Assembly: GCF_947623445.1 (NCBI RefSeq)
Contig: NC_135247.1
Location: forward strand, 17,672,501 to 17,736,500
Origin: Clavelina lepadiformis
Taxonomy: Eukaryota > Chordata > Ascidiacea > Aplousobranchia > Clavelinidae
Direction: 5' to 3'
DNA: 64,000 nucleotides
The notes under the pieces were generated by a model. That model was given only the letters and a program-made list of their open reading frames with translations, was not told the origin of the DNA and searched no databases. This document shows positions 1 to 10,900 of the stretch, one piece after another; positions within the stretch are counted from its first letter, which is position 1; every line of letters begins with the position of its first letter. The translations under genes and the position numbers were made by a program.

Positions 1-1307
1 CATCTATCTGTGGTAAACAAAATCTCGACCGATGTTTTTGCAGCTAAGTCTAGTGAGTCTGAACTCAACTTACAATACCAAGTGATGTTAGGAGTTTTTA
101 TTACAACCCATATCTGGAAAAGATCTTGATGGGTTGATCCCTTGCCTACACAGTAGTGTAGGGACGGGAATCGCGCAAAGTGTTTGATAACAAGTTTGAA
201 ACATTTCTCCTACTTTTTCCAAAACATTAAAGACATTTATCAGCAGTGTACTGTAGTAATTGGTCGAGTGAAATACGTGACTTAAAATGCAAACACTAAC
301 ATGTAAGATTGCAAATGTTGACAATGAATGGTTGACCATGAGAAAATGTTATGACCCTGAACGAAAAACTCACTGACAAGTGGGACGGCTCCCTACGGTG
401 GAAGCCTACCACGTCCCTGCAACACTTGGTGGAAAGTCTCATCGGTGAAAAAGCCGTAAAGTTTCAACTCAGCGTGCGGGTGGAAGGGAAAAATTTTCGT
501 GGATGGCAATGGAGCAATTGAGATATATGATCCAGTAAAATGATGATCTTGTAATTTAAAATATAAATCTTACGTTATTTATACATTTCGTCGTGGTTTT
601 ACGTAATTACAACGACAGGTAATAATTTGTCCGCAATATAAACAACGTCAGCTGTATCACGAGAAAATTTAAACACCGTTGGGTTTTAATTAAACAAGTC
701 ACCAAGATTCAACGTTAATTTACAGTTTCCTCCTTCAGAAATGTTTGTAGGCTTCGCTATGACGTTTATGTGTTTAAGACGCTCACCAAGGCCAAATGTA
801 AGGATTTAACTTGTAATTAACTCCAAGCAAACCTTAGACATTTCCTGTCGTGGTTTCAAGTTGACTGTAACCTGTCTAAATTACGTGTCTGGTGTTCATC
901 GTCAGTTCATCGCCCAACCACAAAGGTTCAGTTTAAACTAGGGTGGTGCCGTTGTGAAGTCAGGAAAAGGTAAAGCGTTTGAGCCGGAAAACCGAAATCT
1001 TTTACAAGGAATCAAAGACAAACAGACAAGATACAGATATTTTGCTTCTGTAAAACACCAGCAGCTGGATCCAAGCAGAACATAGAAAGCTAATGGAGAG
1101 CAAGAAGTAAAGCGTCCACTTCAAATGCATTTAAATGAAATTAAATTTATAACTTCAAAAGCGCTGAAGAGTTATATTCCACTGTTAAATAATCCTAGGC
1201 GACATAATAAATGTTTTATATTGGTCTGTATATACAGTATATTCCCGAAACATTTATCAAGTTACGATTGTGTTTGAATTATAGATGTAAATCTCAAAAG
1301 TAGAGCA
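1..1307. other. intergenic, left window edge
   Basis: No coding exon that I can support. Several short open frames occur on both strands, but none has clear splice sites or a recognisable motif. The last 200 bases before the gene at 1308 are AT-rich and should contain its promoter; I see no convincing TATA box placed for that start. Confidence 0.4.
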
Positions 1308-2279
1308 ATGATACCCAAGATGGTAAAAGTTGTGGATCGATACAGCGGTGATGATGAATTGTGGGACACATCAACCGACTTCTTAAACGTCTCAACCCGA
1401 TACGCAACGAGTGAAAATGACTTAAAGGAATCGTGGAGAAAAACTCCATTAATTGATGAAATTCTCGGCGACGTTCTTATGGCATCAACGCTTTGTGTAT
1501 TTCTGACTGCGGTCACTTATCAATGTAGATATGGATACAGAAGCTTATTTCTTATCAATCTCCTATGCAACGCCGCCGCTTTTTTTCAATTGGTCCGGGC
1601 AGTAGTTTTTCAGATAGATATTCGAGCCGGACACCTTTCAAAGAAGATGTGCAACGCTTTTCTCATTTTCTCCTTCCCGTTTATAATCTTTAGCAACTTG
1701 CTACCTTATATTATACTTTGGATGCGACAAAGAAGCCTAAACCGGCCACCGAACCTGTTACCGGATTTTTACGATCGAGTCAAAAAGTTCAGCGCCGCCG
1801 TACTCTGCGGTATCATAATCCCGCAGATCGTAATTGTGGGTATCGAGATGAAAATGGTGAATTTAAGGTCAACGCCATCCGGATGCCAATGCGAACAAAC
1901 AGTAGAAAACCATCAGTTTAACTATGTTGTTAAGCCTGTGCTTTTCACAGTGGCATTCCTGGCGAAATGTTGTTTACTTGCTCTGGTGCTCTACCCAGTG
2001 GCGATATTCATCACATCTCGACGGAACGGGAAACGTCAACTGCAGAAGAGGGTGATGAGATTGGCGGCGTCTATATCCTGCTGTATATTGGCTGACCTTG
2101 TCGACTTGGTTGTGATATATGCGGTGTTTGAAGGCGGCGGTGGTCTAAAATCTAATTTATTCTTGGCTTACATCAACACATTCGTCATACTTCTGGTGTG
2201 GATCTCATTCGCCGATTACAGATACCGATTTCTCCCGTTCGGAAAAGTGAAAAACCCAGCCATGGCCTACAAAGTTTGA
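1308..2279 (+). CDS. single-exon seven-transmembrane protein, unknown family
   Basis: An uninterrupted 323-residue frame starts at the first ATG (1308). After a polar N-terminus of about 55 residues I count seven hydrophobic segments, near residues 58-75, 80-103, 112-138, 160-180, 210-238, 250-275 and 285-305, followed by a short basic C-terminus. A CQC motif lies in the loop between helices 4 and 5. The seven-helix pattern suggests a receptor- or sensor-like plasma-membrane protein, but I do not see a DRY box, an NPxxY motif or another rhodopsin-family signature, so I name no family. Absence of introns is common for invertebrate chemoreceptor-type GPCRs and would also fit a retrogene. The coding stretch is more GC-rich than its flanks. 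An AATAAA lies about 380 bases past the stop. Confidence 0.75.
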   Translation: MIPKMVKVVDRYSGDDELWDTSTDFLNVSTRYATSENDLKESWRKTPLIDEILGDVLMASTLCVFLTAVTYQCRYGYRSLFLINLLCNAAAFFQLVRAVVFQIDIRAGHLSKKMCNAFLIFSFPFIIFSNLLPYIILWMRQRSLNRPPNLLPDFYDRVKKFSAAVLCGIIIPQIVIVGIEMKMVNLRSTPSGCQCEQTVENHQFNYVVKPVLFTVAFLAKCCLLALVLYPVAIFITSRRNGKRQLQKRVMRLAASISCCILADLVDLVVIYAVFEGGGGLKSNLFLAYINTFVILLVWISFADYRYRFLPFGKVKNPAMAYKV

Positions 2280-4728
2280 TTACGAAACAACATAGGCCTA
2301 CTTTAATAATATTAGTCTGTAAAAAACTTCAAATTTTAATGAATGGAATATTGCAAAAACTGATAAAACCTTTTTGTGAAGGAACTGGATCACTAGACTA
2401 TAGATATGTAATGTACAACGAATGTGAATGTATTATGACTTGCAGTGGGTTTGGTACTTTTATGTTTGAAACAATAGAAGGTGGGCTACATATATTGCCT
2501 CGATGCAGATTATTGTCATTGTTAATTGCAGTATTCATCACCTATATTGTACAAGCGGTGAAAGGAATTTGAGGAAACAAAATTCTCACCTTTTGATATT
2601 GTTGAAGGACTTCAGGTTTTGAGGCTATAACTTTGGCAAAATGTCATAACGTCCGAATAAAAACGTGAAAACATGACAGTAATTGCAGATTGTCGATAAT
2701 TACAATACGTCGGTAAATATGCTTCTTGGAAGTAATTATACCATATGAACTTATTTCTTATCATAAACGCCAGTTAAGATTGTGCTATGAAAATTGTAGG
2801 GCAAAGATCCTTTTAACATGATGCTGAAATGCGAAGCAATTGAGTTATACAGTTGGACTTTGGTTGATAAATATGCTTTGGAAAAAGCGTTTATAGTAAT
2901 TATCACATTTACAACTACGATTTAGTCTACAGTACGAATGAACTGAATAAGTTATACAATATATGTTAGACTTTTTGTACTCAATTTTAATATTTACCAT
3001 ATGAATAGTCGAATTGAAATGAACACTTAATCAAAATTGTGTCATACGAAATGGAAGCGAGAATAGAAGTGATGACGTTTCAAGGGACTGAAAATGTAAA
3101 TTGCTGACATGCAATATTGAAACCGATCATTTTAAATTTCATTGATGCGCCAAATCAACAACCAGCGGAACCGGCAGAATTACTTCCTTATCACGTCGAA
3201 GGTTTTACCTACAGGCCTATTATCCTGACTTTGTTGAGAAATCTTATAACCACGAAACAATGGTTTTAGTCTAAAGAAAATTGCAGATTTTAAATATTTT
3301 AATAACAAAACCAATCAAATATCTGCCGAGTTATTTGCTGGATTACATCTGGAACTAAACTATCATACACAATGCAAACAGGCCTATGTAACGTTGATTC
3401 TATTCTCAGTATAGTTACATGTTGTTAAATTAGGGCTCTTTTCTGTTTCAAAAGATATTTTGGAAGTAACAGAAATCATGACAACTACTCAAAACGTTTT
3501 CCAAAAACATGACATTCAGCAGGATGACGGCTAATTATGTTTCAATAGAACGGTTATTAATTACACCACGAACCTGTTATTATCATGAACGTAAATCGAC
3601 TTTGTGATGTACTACGAAAAATACTGGGTTATAGGGTTCGCTTATATTCGGGCTAGCAGGGCAAAGACTCCTGGACTTCTTCCTAGAATCAAGCGTTGAG
3701 ATATTGCAGAGACGGATGAGCGCATCGCGATTATTATCTATTGGTATTCGCAGTATAGGAGCGTTGCATATAAAAATAGTCGTAATTTCAGGCAAAGTTC
3801 CAAGGAATTGAACGTGTGTGAGTTTTTCTCAACAAATTTCAAAAGGAACCTTCAATGGTTGAGGTTTAAGAAACGCCGCGAGTCATTTGAAAAAAAAACA
3901 GAATTTACGATGAAACGCTATTTTTTTACAGATATTACCAAGATCGTGTACAATTAAATTTTATTTTTGTTCTTGAAAGCGTAAAAGAAAACATAACAGT
4001 CAACTAAAGGCGGCAAAATACGGGGCTACACTGATAAGGTAAGAAAAGGTAAAAATGCGAGGGCAGTCGAAATTGGAACAGAAATTAAAGCAACAAATTA
4101 ACAGCGCTACAATTGCACCCTACCGTGACGTTATATGACGTAATATACACGTAACAAGTAAAAGTACCAAATGACGTCAACACGCAATGCCTTTTTCTAC
4201 AGAATGAAACATGAGAAAAGAAAAAGATTTTGTAAAACAAATGAATAAAGAAAAGTGGTTTGACACAATATTTGGCAAAAGGCAATCCAGCAACACTTCT
4301 ATAAACTATGCGCGCTACGACGTGAAATGGAAAGGTAAAACGCAGCTTCAAACACAAAATTGGCCAGGACTCTCAAGAGTTCGATGACGTCATAAAACTA
4401 CCGCTAAACAAAGCTTCTAGTTATTGGCAATTATTTTCGGCATGATTATGGCAGCTTCACTATTGTTGCGTCACAATACCCTTAAATGACGCTCGATGTC
4501 AGTATACAGCACAGCAGTACGTAAAAGAAAAAATCGACATCCCAACGAAAACAAACGTTAAAGCGAAGTTAACACTACGATAAAAACTTGTTTCATTAAA
4601 CAGAAAGCTGAAACATTGTTGCTTTAAAACGCTTCTTCTCCAACGCGGTATGACGTGCTTGCACAAGCAGCTGATTGGTCCAAAAATGGCGCAAAAATTT
4701 AAAAACAGATCCGAGTTCAAACGAGACT
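2280..4728. other. convergent intergenic region between the 7TM gene and crumbs
   Basis: It should hold the 3' UTR of the upstream (+) gene and that of the crumbs transcripts reading in from the right. TGACGTCA-type palindromes recur between 4120 and 4400. I see no exon here: the open frames are short, and none begins or ends at credible splice sites. Confidence 0.4.
2656..2661 (+). other. polyadenylation signal AATAAA
   Basis: A canonical AATAAA lies 377 bases after the stop codon of the single-exon membrane protein, on the same strand, in otherwise non-coding DNA. It is the first canonical signal I noticed downstream, so it is the likely 3' end. Confidence 0.45.
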
Positions 4729-4974
4729 TTAAATGAGTCTCTCGCATTTCGGAGGGGGCTTGATTTGAGTGAACATTTCTATCCCGGAATAGTCCCCGGC
4801 GGTCGGGGGTGGGGCCACAGACTCCTGTTTGCTCGGAGAGTATGTCCCGGATGTTGCCCTCCTCTCCATGGTAACGGCAACGAGGTAGCTGATGCAGGCG
4901 ACAAGCAAAAGGAAGACAACGACTCCTCCGACCGTGGAGCAGAGGAGGAGTAAAGAGAACTTGAGCTTCTTCAC
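4729..4974 (-). CDS. crb: crumbs alternative terminal exon B (canonical TM plus ERLI tail)
   Basis: The distal last exon has a strong acceptor (TTTTTTGTAG) and encodes 81 residues and TAA. A transmembrane helix (about residues 6-34 of the exon, [17 protein letters not shown] onward) is followed by [15 protein letters not shown] and, at the end, [10 protein letters not shown]. Basic residues, RAT, GTYSPS and the PPP before ERLI match the family consensus closely, so this is the conventional Crumbs tail. Relative to fly Crumbs it carries extra residues in the middle ([15 protein letters not shown]). It starts in phase 0, as exon A does, so splicing to one excludes the other. Confidence 0.92.
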   Translation of the reverse strand: MKKLKFSLLLLCSTVGGVVVFLLLVACISYLVAVTMERRATSGTYSPSKQESVAPPPTAGDYSGIEMFTQIKPPPKCERLI

Positions 4975-7900
4975 CTACAAAAAAGTGATCTTGAAATTAC
5001 TCCGGATCCGGTTTCTTCGGCCGGACTACACCAAGTCACAGACGACGCACGATGATTTGCAGTCAAGTTACTGAGATATTTTGGACAAGCAATGACTGGA
5101 ATCGCTAAACAACGTCATTTGAAACTGGCGACTTGCCATCTACAAATACATTTACAACAATACAATAAAAATATTTGCACAAGTAATTGCTTTCTAATTT
5201 ATGACCTTACAAAAACTGCCTAGACCTTAAGTCTGAAACACCGGTCACATATCATAGACGACAAGCTTGGCAAAGAGATAGAAGTCAATCGCTTTCAATG
5301 CCATACATCGCGAACACTGAGCACAAATCTTATGGAAACAAACGCACCGACATCATGCAATGTAACTAGGATTTCACACCAGAACCCATCATGCACATTT
5401 TTTCCTTCAGAGACTATATGTGGATGAGCTATGACGTAGTAATGCGCATTTTCTCTGCTGAGTTCAACAGCGTAGAAAATGAAATACAGCATGCAACTTT
5501 GAGAACGTCAATAAAATTGCTAACTATGGCCAGAAAACGAGTTTTTAAACGATAATTTCCACTTTTTAAACAGAAAGTATAAAGCATGCGTGCGGATTTG
5601 GTTGTTGCAGGTAGATCCCCTAATTAGAATCTACAGCACGTTGAAATACGACACCGAACATGCAAGAAACGAACCTATCATATCAATCTCTCCTGGGTCG
5701 TTTTGGGGGGCAACGGAAGAGTCTTAAGGGGCTGTCCCTGTTGGGTTTCAGTGATCTTGGGACTGTACGTGCCCTGCTGTGCCCGTGCCCCTCTGGCGTA
5801 ACAAAGAAAAGAAGCCAAGCCAGCGACCAGGACGAGAAATACAACGATCCCCAAAATAGGGCCGATGATTATCCAGGGATTTTTGTCACTACTTGGAGGC
5901 GGCTTCTGTTGTTGGCAAGAATATTAACCATAATTGGTCCAAAAATAACTTAATAGAAATATCTAGATTCTAGACGGAGTCCCTAACACGACAGAAGTCA
6001 CACTGGGCAATTCTCATTGTTATGTCTTACCGAGGATTGACAGCTGTCCCCACTGAACTCGCTCGTGCATCTACAAACGGCACGAATATCTAGAACATCT
6101 TCACTTTCATGACCGCTTGATGTCGTCACTTCCTCTGACGTCACCGTCTCCCATATCGACTCGCAGATGCCGCCATTCAGACAGGTCGTGTTGACGCATG
6201 GGTTATCATGACGACAGAGATGACCTGTATAGGCATTATGACGTCAACTAACTCGGAAGATTGTCAGTCGGCAAAATATTTCAAGTTTACAGCAAATTAA
6301 TTAATAATTATTAATTATAAATAAAGATAATTATAATTATCAGAGCTAACGACCAATTAATAACTTGTTACCGGTATGGGTCCAAGGGCACTCGCAAGAG
6401 AATAAGGGATTGAGATCATTGTCAAAGTCAAAAGAGCAGTTGCCATCGTTTGCGCAAAATGTGTCACTTCCGTTACGCAAGCATACGTCATAATGCTCGC
6501 AACGACGGCCAAGATAGCCTGTGATTGAAAATAAAGACAGCCGCAGATTCAAAAATCGGAGCAGATTTGATAAAATAGTTAAGCACAAATTAAAATAAAA
6601 GTTAACATGGACCCCAAGAATCAGCCAAGTTATAGGGACGGCGACTTTTCCGTATTTACCTTCTTTGCATGTGCACCGGAAGCCATTTATTGTGTCGTCA
6701 CAGTAACCATTATGATGACACGAGGTATTGGAGCAAGGTTCAATTTCTTTTTCACATTTGCGTCCGCCGTATCCGGTTGCGCATGCGCACTGCCAATCTA
6801 GCGTGGTCTACAGACGAAGAACAAATTATAGTTTTGACCGAAACATTGATGAAAATTTTGTCATTTTTGCACCAAAACGACCGGTCGTACATTACAGAAA
6901 AAAAACCTTACATGCATATTACAAGCTGCATAAAAAAATTGACAACTCTAGCAAATAGGTGAAAAAATCTTGATTATGATTGTCAGTGAGATACTTAAAG
7001 ACGAATCTATCGATACCTTGTTTGAGAAGCAAGATCCGTGATTGTGGCAAGTTGCATTCTCACAAAAGTCAATTTCATCTTCACACGTCACACCCTCGTA
7101 AGGAGAAAAGCACTCGCACTTGTAGAGTACCTGTCCATATATGGCATGGGTTAGTAAATGAGAAATTGATGGCAAACAAATTACGGTAAACTTTGGCTGG
7201 AAAAAAGGCAAGGATTTATCCTTCTCACCAGTAGGACAAATATAAATGAAATAGGAAATTTAAATGTGACGACATAAATGAATCGAAATTTACCTGTTTG
7301 TCGTTTTTAATCCTTGAAAATATAGGACAAAATTAAAACTAAATAATTTTAATAGCGAGATTATCTATGATCAAACAGACGAACCGTGTTGTTGCTTGTG
7401 ACGTTTGAGCATTTTCCTCCATTCATGCAAGGTGCGTCATCAGTGATGTCATCACCGCATGCGTGAGTGACGTCGATCTCGCAGAGTGGCCCGGTGAAGT
7501 TAGCCTCGTCACAGTCGCAGAAAAACAAACCAATCAGATTGACGCAAAGTCCCCCGTTCAAACATGGTTGAGGAACGCATTCGTTGATTTCAACATCGCA
7601 GCTGGGAAAAATTTTGTTTTTAGTATTTTAAATTGTTCGATGAAGCTTCAGTTATTTAGAATTTTAAACAATGTAAATAAAATCAATATTCTGTTATAAT
7701 GAAATTATATGATCGGTTCAAATTAGATGGCATAATCATTCCATGATTCGACTCGTGAAATGAAATATTGTGAACAATAAATTCACATGAAGCCCAAACT
7801 ATCACAAGCACTACAAAAAAAACAACTTGACTTGGCGAAAACAGCGAAATGCAAGACATCAAACTCACAATCTCCCCTCGAAGCCTGACTGGCATTGGCA

Positions 7901-10900
7901 GGTAAAGTTGTTGATTTCATCGACGCAAAGTCCATGGTCGCACCTGACCTCAGCGCAATCATCAATATTGACGTCACAATTAGAAGCTGTGAACCCTGAA
8001 AAGGAAACAATTTCGCTCAGAAAACTTGCTACAAGTTGAAGTCGAACATATTGGTATGAAATTGAAGCGCGCTCCGTAAATTTGCGACATCGATTGGCTC
8101 AATCCAATCTAGTCCCAATCTCAAGCCTGCGTATTAAGCTGTATTAGGCCTGAGGCGCATTCGACGGACCTGGTGCACAATCGCATTTGAATTCGTTGAA
8201 CAAATCTACACAAGTGCCGTTATTTGCACAACGATCCAATCCCACACAAACATCATCGCCATGACAACCGGTTTTTAATGCGAACGATGGTGACGTAATA
8301 ACGAACAGGGTTGAACTGAGGGCAAGCGAGTGATTGCTGAGGTCACTGGTTTCATAGAACGGAAGAAGTTGATTTCCGAATCGTATTTCGTCCAAACAGC
8401 CTAAAAAAATAAAATTTAAATTAAATAGTAAAAACGGAAATTGGTAAAATATAATACAAATAATTTGGAAAAGTAACGACAGCAAAAGACAAAAAAAGTT
8501 TTCTGAAGTTATTGCAAATGATAGCGGAGTAGCTTACCAAATCTGTTCAAAGAAAAGGAGACCATCAACCAAACCAACTGAAAAGTTACCTTTAAATGTG
8601 TCGTTGGCTCCTATGGCAACCCGATTATCATCTCGGCTCAATATTTCACCAATGAGAGACGCGAGGTTAGTCACGTTACCACTGGTAATGACGTCATCAA
8701 CGCTCATTGCAATTGTCCTGAAATAACAGCTAAGTCATTGCAAAGTCAAAACACGCTGAAACATTGACAACTAAATGAACGTGATTAGAGAAACAATAAA
8801 CTTACTTATACAGCTAAAATAGCTCTGAGTACTACAGCAACACTAGGATACTTCAAAGCAATCACCTGTTCGGTAGAGTTGTTACTATGACGTCATGCCA
8901 TTGGCCGTCCGCAAGCATTTGTGGACTACGAAGAGTTAAGTTCAACTCGGACGATTCAAACGTCATGAGCACGTAACCAGCTGCGTCCAGTTGTGACCGG
9001 ATCCGACCAGTTCTTGATGATAGCTCAATGACGGTGGTAGCGGTGGACCTGAAATGTAGGAGGAAACTTGACTAATTTCTACTAAGATAAACACGGTAAA
9101 GGCAGGAAGGATGTTAGAAGTAATTTGCATGCAGGGATTACTGCAAACCATACAGCTGTGTAAACAACTTAACCGTGAGCATGTCCCAATGAAAACAAAA
9201 CTTATGAGTATTGAGCACATAATTCTAATCATAGTCATTCCGAACAATACCTGCTCCTTATTTTAAACTTAAAAGAATTTATTGAAGCGTTTCCTCCAAG
9301 CCAGTTGTAGCTCAAAACATTCTCTGAAACGTTGAAAGTAGCTGGACCCACACATTCAAAACCTCTTTGTGGCAAATCAACGCATGATAAGAGGTTCGGA
9401 CATGTCAGTTGCCTTTGAATATGCAACAAAAAAATCAAATGTCAACTAAAAATTAGGCTTGAAAAAATGATCTACAACCGGATAACGACAAATAATTCCC
9501 TTCGTTCATTACCTTAAGAATAAAAAGTAAATACTATTATTGGCATACAACCATGAACATGTAAAATCTACAACGTAGGACATGTTAGTGCAGATATGAC
9601 ACTGACAACAATGTTAAAATTATTGTGGAACTAACTTGCAAAATATAGGAATCTGACAGTTCTCTCCGCTCCACTTGTCGGTGCAATCGCAAAAGTAATC
9701 GTTGAAAGTCAAGTTGCAGTATCCACCATTTTGGCAGGGATTCGACGGGGAACTCTGATTGAGCGGACACAGAGGATCTGACACCTCACCCTTCAATAAC
9801 GACTCAGCTCTTGTCGGAAGAATTGAAAGCAAAATGTCATCCTCACTAATGCCTGAAACAATACTTCGTTGAAACACCGATACTAAACAGAACCCTGTCA
9901 ACGACTTGATATTTCTTATTCTATTGTTAGGTACAAAGCTTAAAGATGGTATTAAGACTTTTGCTATAAGTAGCAAGTTTTAGTGAAGCTAAAAGTTTAT
10001 AAATTACTTAAATGTTTCATGTGAGCTTTCACGTTAATATTTCAAATTACCGCTTGTGTCATTTGCATCGAAGATGAGTCGATTCCCATTCAATCTGACA
10101 TCCTGTATCGCTCCCTTGAAATGTTCACTAGATGTCGCCCTGCGTATCCTTTCACCTGAGAGATCAAAAGTGAACTAATTAGAAAATTAACCAAAACAAA
10201 AAGATTAATCTAAATTAAATTTGTCATAATACGGTGCAAACGATGCTAACATTGTATGACTTTCTTATTTGAAATGAATTTTTGAAAATTAAAGAAACCT
10301 TTTGGCGGGAATCCCCCCAAATAGATATCGTTCAAGGAGATGTTTATTGGATATAGAAGCTCTTTTTTCGAAAAACTGTAACAAGAAAGTTAGTTAAAAA
10401 CGGTGCGAGAACATTAAGTAAACCCTTAACGAACAAAATAGATGAAAACATGCTGATATTTGCAATCACTTTCTACCTTTCGTCATCAACGACCACAGTT
10501 ATGTCACTTTCTTTTATCTTCACATCGATAAAATGATACCTACCGTCATCGAGTATTACGTCATAGTTGTACAAACCATCTTCATCGAATGCTACCTGCA
10601 AACATAAGCAACGTAAAATGTTTAAATTTGAACAAAGAAAAACGACCAAATATTTCAGATCAAACTGCAAGTTACAATGCTTTTGAGAAATACAAGCATC
10701 AGCAAAATAAAATTTTCCACCAAATACAACATAGACATCACAGCTTATTCTTGTTGGTCCAAGAAGTTAAGTAGACGACAGCCACTACAAGTCATAACTT
10801 CTGCACACTGTTCTAAATACATTGCTCAATTGTTAATTGCAAAATAACCTGAAGTTTTCCTAATTGAAGCTGTAGCCTTATCTGTGAATACGTGACGTCA

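Noticed and set aside
88..339. Possible 3' end of a gene entering from the left edge
   Set aside because: Open frame without recognisable protein sequence; the GTAATAAAAAC near its end on the minus strand is not enough.
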